Assembly (NCBI GenBank): GCA_964617955.1
Contig: CAZTXB010000025.1
Coordinates: forward strand, 1-29,104
Direction of reading: 5' to 3'
DNA from: JABWCE01 sp964617955
GTDB lineage: Bacteria > Bacteroidota > Bacteroidia > NS11-12g > UBA9320
Length of the DNA stretch: 29,104 nt
Position numbers and translations under genes: made by a program. Below the pieces are notes generated by a model. That model did no database searches. It saw only the letters and a program-made list of their open reading frames with translations, and was not told where the DNA came from. Positions 17,764 to 26,156 of the stretch are shown in pieces (the first letter of the stretch is position 1; every line of letters begins with the position of its first letter).

Positions 17764-19998
17764 ATGGAAAATCATTCACATACACACCATTCACACGACA
17801 TGCAAGATGCGTCTAAATGTCCCTTTCACGGTGGTCAACGCAATAAAGCCGCAGGCAGCGGCACCGGCAACCACGATTGGTGGCCTAACCAATTGAAATT
17901 GAATATCCTTAGGCAACAATCGGCTTTGTCGAATCCCATGGATGAGGATTTTAATTATGCCAGAGCATTTAAAGCACTCGACCTCCAAGCGCTCAAAAAA
18001 GACATACACGAAGTGATGACCACTTCGCAACCATGGTGGCCTGCAGATTATGGCCATTATGGCCCTTTGTTTATCCGCATGGCATGGCACAGTGCAGGTA
18101 CCTACCGCATTGGCGACGGGAGAGGCGGAGCAGGGAGCGGAACCCAGCGTTTCGCGCCCCTGAACAGCTGGCCCGATAACGGAAACCTCGACAAGGCAAG
18201 GTTGTTGCTATGGCCGGTGAAACAAAAATATGGAAAAAGTATTTCCTGGGCCGATTTAATGATTTTAGCAGGAAATTGCGCCCTTGAGGCCGCCGGTTTC
18301 AAAACCTTTGGCTTTGCAGGAGGCCGCGAAGATGTTTGGGAACCGGAACAAGACATTTACTGGGGTTCAGAAGGGAAGTGGCTCGATGACAAGCGCTACT
18401 CAGGCAATCGCGAACTTGAAAACCCTTTAGCTGCTGTTCAAATGGGATTGATTTATGTAAACCCACAGGGCCCAAATGGGGTTCCTGACCCTTTGGCTGC
18501 AGCCCACGATATACGAGAAACCTTTGGCCGAATGGCTATGAACGACGAAGAAACCGTAGCGCTGATTGCGGGCGGTCACACGCTCGGAAAAGCACACGGT
18601 GCAGGTGATGCTGCAAAGTATGTTGGCCCTGAGCCTGAAGCGGCAAGTATCGAAGAACAAAGCATGGGCTGGAAAAATTCGCTTGGAACCGGGCATGGCT
18701 CCAATACCATTACCAGTGGTTTGGAAGGTGCATGGACCATTACACCCACCAAATGGAGCAACAATTATTTTGAAAATCTTTTTGGATATGAATGGGAACT
18801 TACCAAAAGTCCCGCAGGGGCCCATCAGTGGAAACCCAAGGGCGGCGCCGGCCAAGGCACTGTACCCGATGCCCATGACCCTGCTGTTAGTCATGCTCCT
18901 ATGATGCTTACAACCGATCTCGCCTTGCGCTTTGATCCGATTTACGAAAAAATCTCAAGACGGTTTTATGAAAACCCTGAAGCCTTTAATGAGGCTTTTG
19001 CCAAGGCATGGTACAAACTGACGCACCGCGATATGGGGCCTGTAATCCTTTACCTAGGAGATGAGGTACCAAAAGAAACCATGATATGGCAAGACCCTTT
19101 GCCTGCAATAAGTTATGCAAGCATTGAAGAGGGTGATGTAACCCTTCTCAAAAACAAAATTAACAATTCAGGTTTAAGCATTTCTCAAATGGTTACCACG
19201 GCATGGGCTTCGGCCTCTACTTATCGGGGATCCGACAAACGCGGAGGGGCTAATGGAGCGCGCCTTAGGCTGTCTCCACAAATCAATTGGGAGGTTAACC
19301 ATCCTGGCCAACTAAAACAGGTTTTACAAAACCTGGAAACCATACAGAAGGAATTTAATTCCGCATCAGGTAATAAGCAGGTATCTATGGCTGATCTCAT
19401 TGTGTTGGCAGGATGCTGTGGCTTGGAAAAAGCGGCTGCCAACGCCGGGCATTCGGTTAAGGTTCCCTTTAGTCCGGGTCGCGTAGATGCAACCCAAGAC
19501 CAGACTGATATAGATTCCTTTGCTGTACTCGAGCCCTCGGCCGACGGTTTCCGCAATTACATGAAAAAGAAGTACAGCATTTCGGCTGAAGAGATGTTGG
19601 TAGACAAATCGCAGTTGCTCACACTCACTGCTCCTGAAATGACCGTGCTTATTGGGGGTTTGAGAGTGTTAAATGCCAATTATGACCAATCTAAGCTAGG
19701 GGTGTTTACTCACAGACCGGAGGCTCTTACGAATGACTTTTTCAAAAATCTGCTCGATTTGGGCACCACCTGGAGAGGCATTGCCGGTTCGGAAGACGTG
19801 TTTGAAGGACGCGACCGCATGACTGGCGCTGTGAAATGGACCGCCAGCAGAGTGGATCTTATTTTTGGTTCAAACTCTGAACTTCGTGCCATTGCAGAGG
19901 TTTACGGAAGCGCTGATGCCGAAAGGAAGTTTGTGAATGACTTTATTTCCGCCTGGACCAAGGTGATGAATTTGGATAGGTTTGATTTGAGGGGGTGA
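17764..19998 (+). CDS. katG: Catalase-peroxidase KatG
   Basis: Haem b enzyme of the class I peroxidase family; it dismutates hydrogen peroxide and also has peroxidase activity. 744 aa, the normal KatG length with both the active N-terminal and inactive C-terminal halves. Key residues are present: distal R105, W108 and H109 (FIRMAWHSAGTYR), proximal haem ligand H272 (IAGGHTLGKAHGAG), and the W108-Y231-M257 set that forms the covalent Trp-Tyr-Met adduct needed for catalase activity (Y231 in LIYVNPQGPNG, M257 in FGRMAMNDEE). The extended loop FGYEWELTKSPAG is also intact. The N-terminus is unusually His-rich (seven His in the first eleven residues) and lacks a signal peptide, so it is probably cytoplasmic. 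It starts 242 bases from the divergent radical SAM gene. Confidence 0.98.
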   Translation: MENHSHTHHSHDMQDASKCPFHGGQRNKAAGSGTGNHDWWPNQLKLNILRQQSALSNPMDEDFNYARAFKALDLQALKKDIHEVMTTSQPWWPADYGHYGPLFIRMAWHSAGTYRIGDGRGGAGSGTQRFAPLNSWPDNGNLDKARLLLWPVKQKYGKSISWADLMILAGNCALEAAGFKTFGFAGGREDVWEPEQDIYWGSEGKWLDDKRYSGNRELENPLAAVQMGLIYVNPQGPNGVPDPLAAAHDIRETFGRMAMNDEETVALIAGGHTLGKAHGAGDAAKYVGPEPEAASIEEQSMGWKNSLGTGHGSNTITSGLEGAWTITPTKWSNNYFENLFGYEWELTKSPAGAHQWKPKGGAGQGTVPDAHDPAVSHAPMMLTTDLALRFDPIYEKISRRFYENPEAFNEAFAKAWYKLTHRDMGPVILYLGDEVPKETMIWQDPLPAISYASIEEGDVTLLKNKINNSGLSISQMVTTAWASASTYRGSDKRGGANGARLRLSPQINWEVNHPGQLKQVLQNLETIQKEFNSASGNKQVSMADLIVLAGCCGLEKAAANAGHSVKVPFSPGRVDATQDQTDIDSFAVLEPSADGFRNYMKKKYSISAEEMLVDKSQLLTLTAPEMTVLIGGLRVLNANYDQSKLGVFTHRPEALTNDFFKNLLDLGTTWRGIAGSEDVFEGRDRMTGAVKWTASRVDLIFGSNSELRAIAEVYGSADAERKFVNDFISAWTKVMNLDRFDLRG

Positions 19999-20186
19999 TA
20001 CCTCTCATAAGAATAAAAGAGGATAACTAAAAATTTGACCCTTTGGTTCCTTGAGGTAATGTACTTTTAAGAGGCCAACATCTCAACATTCTGCGGAATT
20101 CTTCAATTCACTTCATCACAAGATGTGTGGGATGTGGTGTGTAGCTAAAATTGCCAATTTTTTTTATATGTTGCCAAAAAGTTTAA

Positions 20187-20230
20187 CAGCTCAGGATTCC
20201 TCTTGAGCTGGAATTCCTGAATTTTTTATT
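20187..20230 (+). terminator. Rho-independent-type terminator with an overlapping alternative hairpin
   Basis: CAGGATTCC (20192-20200) pairs with GGAATTCCTG (20210-20219), giving nine pairs with one bulged T and a 9-base loop, followed by AATTTTTTATT: a terminator-like structure. The same RNA can instead form a perfect 7-bp stem CAGCTCA (20187-20193) with TGAGCTG (20204-20210), which would break the terminator. It ends katG transcripts at the least; an attenuator for the downstream ccm operon is possible. Confidence 0.6.
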
Positions 20231-20324
20231 TCAAAATGGCTCAGTATGCTTATGCTCTTCATTTAACATTTATCTCAAGCCGTTTTCTTCCCATCCTTCT
20301 CATGTTTTTATCCCATAATTCAAT

Positions 20325-20332
20325 TAACTTCG
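20325..20332 (+). promoter_or_regulatory. Candidate -7 element for the ccm operon
   Basis: TAACTTCG differs by one base from TAnnTTTG and sits 17 bases before the TTG start of ccmC. A T-run at 20305-20309 lies at about -33 distance. The ten bases ATTAACTTCG recur at 28934-28943 before another possible start. Use of this site would put the transcript start within about ten bases of the start codon. Confidence 0.4.
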
Positions 20333-20348
20333 CAGCAAATTTTAAGGC

Positions 20349-21020
20349 TTGATTTATTCTAACTGGTGGAAATATGCAGGTGCCCTGCTGGTACTCTACT
20401 CCATTATTGGAGGTTTGCTCTTTACCAATCCCAATAATTTGTTGTTTCTGGACGAAACGGTGCGCAACCTCAACTTTCATGTACCCATGTGGTTTGCCAT
20501 GATGGCCATGCTCTTTGTTTCGGCCTTCAACAGTATTCGCTACCTCAAAACATTCGACCTTCGTTATGACGTTATCGCCTCAAAAGCCGCTGCCGTAGCC
20601 GTGGTATTTGGGCTCATGGGCCTGGCTACAGGCTCGGTATGGGCGCGGTTTAGCTGGGGGGCATGGTGGACAGAAGACTATAAGCTGAACGGTGCAGCCA
20701 TAGGGGAGTTGATGTACCTGGCCTATCTTATCCTTCGCAACTCTGTGGAAGATCCAAATAAAAAAGCCAGAGTCTCATCGGTATACAGCATTTTCGCCTT
20801 CCCTTTGTTTTTGGTGTTTGCATGGGTGCTTCCCAAAATGGCCTCAAACTCCATGCATCCGGGAAGTGGAGATACGGTGGGTTTTAACAAGTACCCCCTC
20901 AATAACAATTTGCGCATGACTTTCTACCCCGCCGTGCTGGGCTGGATTGCCATGGCCTGGTGGATTGCAACCATCCAAATCAGAAATACGTTTTTAAGTC
21001 ATAGTAAAAATGAAAATTAA
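20349..21020 (+). CDS. ccmC: Cytochrome c maturation haem-handling protein CcmC
   Basis: 223 aa, about six transmembrane helices, in the CcmC/CcmF/CcsA haem-handling family. It presents haem to CcmE at the outer face of the inner membrane. Seen: an NWWK start, NETVRNLNFHVPMWF-like segment with a conserved His (FHVP, about 42-46), the Trp-rich motif WGAWWTED (haem contact) in the middle, a second candidate His ligand in NSMHPGSG, and a hydrophobic C-terminal helix. The reading frame has a stop just upstream (20343-20345) and no early ATG; TTG at 20349 is the only start that keeps the whole first helix, since the next in-frame ATG would remove 46 residues. Its end overlaps the next gene by 11 bases. 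Confidence 0.92.
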   Translation: MIYSNWWKYAGALLVLYSIIGGLLFTNPNNLLFLDETVRNLNFHVPMWFAMMAMLFVSAFNSIRYLKTFDLRYDVIASKAAAVAVVFGLMGLATGSVWARFSWGAWWTEDYKLNGAAIGELMYLAYLILRNSVEDPNKKARVSSVYSIFAFPLFLVFAWVLPKMASNSMHPGSGDTVGFNKYPLNNNLRMTFYPAVLGWIAMAWWIATIQIRNTFLSHSKNEN

Positions 21021-21228
21021 AATACTTTTATTTTCCATGCTTTTGTTCATCGGGCCTTCGCTTCTTGCTCAAGTCACCGAAAACCCTTTTTACAGCAATG
21101 GAAAAATTTATGTTGTGGTAACTGTCATGTCCATCATATTTGTTGGCATTGTCGTTTACCTTGTAACCATTGACCGGCGATTGAAAAAGACTGAGAAAGA
21201 CTTGAAAGAGAAAAATGAAAACCATTAA
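21010..21228 (+). CDS. CcmD-like small membrane protein
   Basis: 72 aa. A signal-like first helix ending LLAQ (~1-21), a short exported stretch, one transmembrane helix at about 33-53 (IYVVVTVMSIIFVGIVVYLV), then a charged cytoplasmic tail rich in Lys and Glu (DRRLKKTEKDLKEKNE). Size, topology and position between ccmC and ccmE match CcmD, which helps release haem-loaded CcmE in other bacteria, although sequence identity in this family is too low to be decisive. It overlaps ccmC by 11 bases and ccmE by 14, so all are translated as a block. Confidence 0.75.
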   Translation: MKIKILLFSMLLFIGPSLLAQVTENPFYSNGKIYVVVTVMSIIFVGIVVYLVTIDRRLKKTEKDLKEKNENH

Positions 21229-21601
21229 TATTATTATTTTGGTGGTAATAGCGGCAGTTATTGCCATTTTTGCGGGTGCCTATGCCGATAGCAGTACTTA
21301 CTCTGACTTTGCCACAGCCCGAAAAAATCCTGAGAACGAATACCATATAGTAGGCCGTCTAAATAAAGCGAAACCCATGTTCTACGAGCCTTTGAAGAAC
21401 GCCAACCGATTCGAGTTTTTTCTAACCGATTCTTTGGGTAATGAAGCCAAGGTAATCTACAACGACCCAAAACCGACCGACTTCGACCGAAGTGACAAGG
21501 TGGTGGTGATTGGCCAATTTGAAAAGTCCGACGGGGATTTCAAGGCCAGCAAAATTTTGCTTAAATGTCCTTCGAAATACGAAGCTGAAGCGCCCAAATG
21601 A
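21215..21601 (+). CDS. ccmE: Haem chaperone CcmE, cysteine-type (CxxxY)
   Basis: 128 aa. An N-terminal membrane anchor (residues 5-24) is followed by an OB-fold domain: EYHIVGRLNKA, FEFFLTDSLGNEAKVIYNDPKP and DKVVVIGQF, the last a typical CcmE strand. CcmE carries haem from CcmC to CcmF on the periplasmic face. In most bacteria haem is bound covalently to a His in HxxxY. Here the motif is C118-P-S-K-Y122 (LLKCPSKY), the Cys variant known from Desulfovibrio and archaea. The chain ends only six residues later, so there is no long flexible tail. The start overlaps the previous gene by 14 bases and the stop overlaps the ccmF ATG (ATGA). Confidence 0.9.
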   Translation: MKTINIIILVVIAAVIAIFAGAYADSSTYSDFATARKNPENEYHIVGRLNKAKPMFYEPLKNANRFEFFLTDSLGNEAKVIYNDPKPTDFDRSDKVVVIGQFEKSDGDFKASKILLKCPSKYEAEAPK

Positions 21602-24165
21602 TGGAGGTAATCTACACAGGCGAAAATTTATTTCTGGGCAACCTTGGTCATTTTTTCGTCGCCCTTGCATTTTCCACTGCCCTTTTAGGGGCTCTGTTTT
21701 ATTTTTTGGCTACCAATAAAAGCGATAATCAGGCCTGGAAAAAGTTCGCACGGATTTCATTTTTTACTCATGCATTGGCGGTTACTGGCATCTTTGTTAC
21801 GCTCTTTACCATTATTTATGGCCATTATTTCGAATACCAGTATGCCTGGCAGCACAGCTCAAAAGCTTTGCCGTGGTATTATATGCTCAGCTGTTTCTGG
21901 GAAGGACAAGAAGGAAGTTTTCTTTTATGGATGTTCTGGAATTCAGTGATTGGGGTAGCCTTTATTTTTACAGTAAAAAATTGGGAAAGCCCTGTATTGG
22001 CCATTGTTTGTCTTACTCAAATCGTTCTGGCAAGTATGCTGCTGGGCGTTGAATTGGGCGAAATTTATAAAATTGGCAGCAGCCCCTTTGCCTTGCTCCG
22101 AGAAAAAATGGTCATGCAGGCACCGGTTTTCAGAGAAGCGGGCTACCTCGCCAAAATTACCGATGGACGGGGTTTGAACCCCTTGTTACAAAATTACTGG
22201 ATGGTGATTCATCCTCCCACTTTGTTTTTTGGATTCGCCACCAGCGTAATTCCATTTGCCTTCGCTGTTTCAGGTTTGTGGACAGGCCGCCATAAAGAAT
22301 GGTTGAAACCCGCCTTGCCATGGACCCTCCTTTCGGTGATGGTGCTTGGAACCGGCATTATTATGGGAGGATTCTGGGCGTATGAATCGCTTTCATTTGG
22401 CGGCTACTGGGCCTGGGATCCCGTTGAAAATGCTTCGCTGGTCCCGTGGTTGCTACTTATAGCGGCCGTTCATCTCATGCTCATATACAAAAGTACAGGC
22501 ACCAGCATCATCCTCACCTATATTCTCAGCATCGCATCTTTTTTATTGGTATTGTATGCCACCTTCCTTACCCGAAGCGGTATCCTCGGAGATAGCAGCG
22601 TGCACTCTTTTACTGATTTGGGTCTCAGTGGTCAGCTCATGATTTTCATGTTTATTTTTTATGCACTGCCGCTTTTTGCAATCGTCAGCAACACAAAGCA
22701 TAAACTATGGCTCAATATCATTTACTGGTCGTTTTTTGTACTGAATATCGCCATGGGGATTGTGAGCAAACAAGAGTCGGTTTTTACTGCCCTTAAATGG
22801 ATTGATATTGCTCTTTTTGCAGGCATCACAGTATATTTCGTTTATTCGCTCTATAAAACTTTTCCTGCCGGCAAATCGGAAGAAAATTTTAAAAGCCGTG
22901 AATTATGGATGTTTTTAGGCAGCCTTTTTTTAATGCTTTCGGCTTTTCAAGTGCTGCTAGCCACTTCCTTTCCGGTGATTAATAAATTATTTGGAAGCAA
23001 GATTGCCACACCCACCGATGCCATCGCTTATTACAACCAATGGCAAATGCCTATAGCCATGGCTTTGGCAGTTTTAACGGCCATAGCTCAGTATTTTAAA
23101 TATAAAAATTCCGACACCAAAAAAACGGTTTATAAGCTCCTCAAATTACTGGCCTTGAGCTTGCTTATTGGCTTTGGAGCCATGTTTTTATTTCAAATCT
23201 GGGACTTTTATTACCTCACCTTCCTACTTATTTGTGTCTATACCACCGTTGCCAATTGTGCTTATATTTTTGATTCCCTAAAAGGCAAGATTTCCATGGC
23301 CGGAGGGTCCATCGCCCACATTGGTTTTGGTTTGATGCTCATCGGTATATTGGTATCAAGTGCCAATAAAAAAGTTATTTCAGTGAATGAAACCGTGAAT
23401 TTTGGCAAAGGCATGGACGACAAGGACAAACGCGAAAATATGCTTCTCTTAAAAGGGGATACGGTGCGCATGTCGGATTACCTGGTGACTTATTCGAAGG
23501 ACACTTTTATTGCCCCCGACACCTATTTTTATGTCAATTACAAAGGCATTGGGAACGACGAAACCTTTACCTTAAAACCAAATATTCAAATAAAAAACGG
23601 ACAACTCAGTGCCAACCCCGATACCAGGCATTACCTCACCCATGATATTTATACCTATGTGAGCAATGTGCCCGATAAAAACAAGCAAAACACTGAGCCA
23701 TGGAGCAACCCAAAGGAACATCAGATGGCTATTGGGGATACGGTATTTACTGAAAATGGATTGGTTATTTTTGAGAGTTTCGACAAAAATGCCAAACCGG
23801 AAAGCATGCGATTAAACCACGAAATGTGGGGCGCTAATCTCAAAATAATCTCAAATAAAAAGGTTTACTCAGCCAAGCCGATTTTCGCTAAAGCCGGCAA
23901 CTCCTTTTACACCATTGAAGACGTTATTGATGAAGCGGGATTAAAATTTAATTTTTATATCAAAGCCGGTGAAAACGGCGTGGCAGCTTACATCGAGATA
24001 TCAGAACGCCCACCCCTAAGAGATTTTATCATCATGAAAGCCATTTTCTTTCCATACATTAATTTTTTATGGGGTGGCGTCATTGTAATGGTCATAGGGT
24101 TTGGTATTTCCATTATCCGACGCACCAAAGATTACCGCAGAAGCCTTTCAAAATCAAATTTGTAA
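21598..24165 (+). CDS. ccmF: Cytochrome c haem lyase subunit CcmF
   Basis: 855 aa, polytopic inner-membrane protein that attaches haem to apocytochrome c. Family marks: FYHYQY-like YGHYFEYQYAW (~75-85), the long periplasmic Trp-rich haem motif FGGYWAWDPVENASLVPWL (268-285), conserved His ligand candidates at H76, H205 (MVIHPPTLFFG) and in AAVHLML (~292), and TFLTRSGILGDSSVHSF. A large periplasmic domain of about 200 residues lies near the C-terminus before the last helix, as in CcmF. The first ATG (21598) overlaps the ccmE stop; a second ATG follows directly. The ccmA, ccmB, ccmG and ccmH functions are not in this window. Confidence 0.95.
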   Translation: MMEVIYTGENLFLGNLGHFFVALAFSTALLGALFYFLATNKSDNQAWKKFARISFFTHALAVTGIFVTLFTIIYGHYFEYQYAWQHSSKALPWYYMLSCFWEGQEGSFLLWMFWNSVIGVAFIFTVKNWESPVLAIVCLTQIVLASMLLGVELGEIYKIGSSPFALLREKMVMQAPVFREAGYLAKITDGRGLNPLLQNYWMVIHPPTLFFGFATSVIPFAFAVSGLWTGRHKEWLKPALPWTLLSVMVLGTGIIMGGFWAYESLSFGGYWAWDPVENASLVPWLLLIAAVHLMLIYKSTGTSIILTYILSIASFLLVLYATFLTRSGILGDSSVHSFTDLGLSGQLMIFMFIFYALPLFAIVSNTKHKLWLNIIYWSFFVLNIAMGIVSKQESVFTALKWIDIALFAGITVYFVYSLYKTFPAGKSEENFKSRELWMFLGSLFLMLSAFQVLLATSFPVINKLFGSKIATPTDAIAYYNQWQMPIAMALAVLTAIAQYFKYKNSDTKKTVYKLLKLLALSLLIGFGAMFLFQIWDFYYLTFLLICVYTTVANCAYIFDSLKGKISMAGGSIAHIGFGLMLIGILVSSANKKVISVNETVNFGKGMDDKDKRENMLLLKGDTVRMSDYLVTYSKDTFIAPDTYFYVNYKGIGNDETFTLKPNIQIKNGQLSANPDTRHYLTHDIYTYVSNVPDKNKQNTEPWSNPKEHQMAIGDTVFTENGLVIFESFDKNAKPESMRLNHEMWGANLKIISNKKVYSAKPIFAKAGNSFYTIEDVIDEAGLKFNFYIKAGENGVAAYIEISERPPLRDFIIMKAIFFPYINFLWGGVIVMVIGFGISIIRRTKDYRRSLSKSNL

Positions 24166-24170
24166 CTTTG
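24163..24170 (+). promoter_or_regulatory. Candidate -7 element for the DUF2520 gene
   Basis: TAACTTTG, a full match to TAnnTTTG, straddles the ccmF stop codon and lies 23 bases before the ATG at 24194. A good -33 box is not visible. It suggests that the next gene can be transcribed apart from the ccm operon. Confidence 0.45.
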
Positions 24171-24193
24171 TGTTTTACCAAAAATTTGGTTAA

Positions 24194-24967
24194 ATGAAAT
24201 CAAAAATAAGCTTTGTTGGTTCAGGAAACATGGCCTGGCAGCTTGCCAAGGCCTTTGACATGGCCGGGCACAGAATTCACCAGGTTTTAAGTCGCAATGA
24301 AGTGAGTGGCCGTGAGTTGGCCAAAAAGTTTGCCGCTTTCTACAGCAAGGAATCTGATAACTTAACCGAGGAGAGCGATTTTGTATTTTTAGCAGTTCCA
24401 GACCATGCCATTGTGCCAACACTCCTGCAAATTGGAGGAAATGGACCCATTTTTTTGCATTGCGCAGGCAGCTGCTCCCTTGAGTCGATAGCGTCACTTA
24501 AAAAGCATACCGGTGTTTTTTATCCACTCCAATCGCTGTCTAAAAACAGGGCCCTTAACTTTTTTGAGGTGCCTGTTTTTATTGAATCGCATGATCCAAA
24601 CAATTTTCAAAAAATTTGGGACTTGGCCGATAGCATTTCTAATCAAGTCAAACACCTCGATTCGGAGAAAAGACTTTATTTACATCTTTCGGCAGTTATT
24701 GCCAATAATTTTACTAATTACCTGCTCAATCAGGCAAGTCAGGCAATGAAAATTAAACAACTGCCTTTTGAGTGGTTAAAGCCCCTGGTTGAAGAAACGG
24801 TAAAAAAAGCCTTTGAACTGGGACCAGAAAACAGTCAAACCGGTCCGGCCAAAAGAGGTGATGAGGAAACCATTGCCAAACACCTCGATATGCTTCAAAA
24901 CAACGTCTCTTTAAAGCAAATTTATGAAATAATGAGTGTTCAAATCAGGGAACTTTATCCTGAATAA
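24194..24967 (+). CDS. Rossmann-fold and DUF2520 domain oxidoreductase-like protein
   Basis: 257 aa. The N-terminus is a Rossmann dinucleotide-binding fold: ISFVGSGNMAWQLAKAF (G9, G11, A14), then HQVLSRN and DFVFLAVPDHAI, like pyrroline-5-carboxylate reductase and F420-dependent NADP oxidoreductase folds. The C-terminal half fits DUF2520: GVFYPLQSLSK, FVLIES-like PVFIESHDP, HLSAVIANNFTNYLL, then GPENSQTGPAKRGDEETI. Such proteins are predicted NAD(P)-dependent oxidoreductases of unknown substrate. It begins 28 bases after ccmF and ends 5 bases from the stop of the convergent DUF3179 gene. Confidence 0.9.
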   Translation: MKSKISFVGSGNMAWQLAKAFDMAGHRIHQVLSRNEVSGRELAKKFAAFYSKESDNLTEESDFVFLAVPDHAIVPTLLQIGGNGPIFLHCAGSCSLESIASLKKHTGVFYPLQSLSKNRALNFFEVPVFIESHDPNNFQKIWDLADSISNQVKHLDSEKRLYLHLSAVIANNFTNYLLNQASQAMKIKQLPFEWLKPLVEETVKKAFELGPENSQTGPAKRGDEETIAKHLDMLQNNVSLKQIYEIMSVQIRELYPE

Positions 24968-24972
24968 ACTCC

Positions 24973-26112
24973 TTACTTGTCATAAATTTCAACATCAGGG
25001 AAAAAGGCCAGGTAGGCAAATGCAAAATGATTGCTGTGAGGCAATATCATCAATTGCTTGCCTTTTAGGCTGCCCTCGCGACAATAGCCGGTGATGTCCC
25101 AGGTAGAATGGGTTTGATGGTCCTCAAAGTAATGCCCGTGTTTTTTAAAGGTGTAATTAACGCCGTCCAGGGTACTTCGGAAGGCAGTTGCGCTTCCTAT
25201 ATGCCGCGATTTGGAGAGCTTATCTTCGTCAAGAACCGAAACGGTTTCACCGTGATAAAAAATTACAAAGTGCATATTGTTAAAGACTTCATTAATCACT
25301 TTGTGTTTGGCAATGTTGGAAAATGGGTAAATAATGGTGTGATCTTCTACATGGATGTCTAATACCCTTTCCAGTGGTGGCAATCTGGGGTCGACTTTTT
25401 CAGGGAGATAGTAAGCGGTGTCGAGCACTTTGTTGCTGTGATTCAAATGATAAAAAGGCCGGTGTTGTGCATTTTTTACCATATCCAAGCCTTCAGGCGA
25501 TAAAATAAGCCCTTCAGGATAGCGGTCGAAATAATCTTTGGCCGAAATAATCAACGCACGCATCATTTTGAGTTCTGTACCCGACATCTCTCCTGCAATG
25601 GCCTCGCCCATCAGCTGCTCCCACCAGGATTCGGTTTCTTTGTCGTACATGATCATGTCGTTATGCATCAGCAAGCCCGATATGCCGAAATTTAGCAAGT
25701 AGCTTTTTCCTTCTTTCTTCACATTGCGGTTAAATACCATGGCTGCATTGCACATTGGGCAGTAGGTGATCATAATTTCTTCCTTCCCACAGCTGTCGTT
25801 CGACAGTTCAAACATGGTTAACAAGCTCAAAGGATAAGCCTTGCTCACGCCATTGTATTGAATGGCAATGACGGGTTCATAATCGTAAAAATTGTATAGC
25901 TTATCGCTTCTTTTAATAAATTTGGGATAATTGAGAGTGAGAATGGCATCTTTTTCAGCCGCCATAGAAATTTCACTCATGTCGACAAGGTGCTGGCTGG
26001 TGTCGGTTTTCCAATCGTAATGTAAGTGCTTGGGATTTTTCACCTGTCCAAAGCCATTTATGTTCAAAAAGAAGAACACGTAACACAGTATAAAGCAGAT
26101 TCTCATTCTCAA
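24973..26112 (-). CDS. Exported DUF3179 domain protein
   Basis: 379 aa. Residues 1-22 are a signal peptide (MRMRICFILCYVFFFLNINGFG). The rest fits DUF3179: EPVIAIQYNGVSKAYPLSLL, then ITYCPMCNAAMVFNR with C118 and C121, FGISGLLMHNDMIMYDKETESWW, and a C-terminal segment with SATAFRSTLDG and FKKHGHYFEDHQTHSTWDITG. The family is common in Bacteroidota and is exported; no enzymatic function is established that I can cite. The CxxC and several His suggest metal binding, which is inference. ATG at 26112 or 26106 is equally possible. Its stop is 5 bases from the stop of the convergent DUF2520 gene. Confidence 0.9.
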   Translation of the reverse strand: MRMRICFILCYVFFFLNINGFGQVKNPKHLHYDWKTDTSQHLVDMSEISMAAEKDAILTLNYPKFIKRSDKLYNFYDYEPVIAIQYNGVSKAYPLSLLTMFELSNDSCGKEEIMITYCPMCNAAMVFNRNVKKEGKSYLLNFGISGLLMHNDMIMYDKETESWWEQLMGEAIAGEMSGTELKMMRALIISAKDYFDRYPEGLILSPEGLDMVKNAQHRPFYHLNHSNKVLDTAYYLPEKVDPRLPPLERVLDIHVEDHTIIYPFSNIAKHKVINEVFNNMHFVIFYHGETVSVLDEDKLSKSRHIGSATAFRSTLDGVNYTFKKHGHYFEDHQTHSTWDITGYCREGSLKGKQLMILPHSNHFAFAYLAFFPDVEIYDK

Positions 26113-26125
26113 TTTAAAAGCCGTT

Positions 26126-26133
26126 CAAAAGTA
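26126..26133 (-). promoter_or_regulatory. Candidate -7 element for the DUF3179 gene
   Basis: The minus strand reads TACTTTTG, a full match to TAnnTTTG, 13 bases before the ATG at 26112. A TTTG on the same strand (26148-26151) lies 14 bases further up, somewhat close for a -33 box. Confidence 0.45.
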
Positions 26134-26156
26134 TAAAATAAATGTTTCAAAAGATA

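Larger units (their letters stand above)
19999..20348 (+). other. 350-base katG-ccmC spacer
   Basis: No convincing gene is found on either strand. From left to right it holds a weak 5-bp hairpin just after the katG stop (CCTCT at 20001-20005 with AGAGG at 20018-20022), two TTGCCAA copies near 20150 and 20171, the pair of competing hairpins with a U-tract at 20187-20230, and a -7-like element at 20325-20332. I find no trace of ccmA or ccmB, which might have been expected before ccmC. Confidence 0.6.

Noticed and set aside
18427..18904. Frames of 112-155 codons on both strands inside katG
   Set aside because: Shadows of the katG reading frame, in which all catalytic residues are accounted for.
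20001..20022. CCTCT/AGAGG hairpin right after the katG stop as the main terminator
   Set aside because: Only 5 pairs with a long loop and no U-tract; the structure at 20192-20230 is far stronger.
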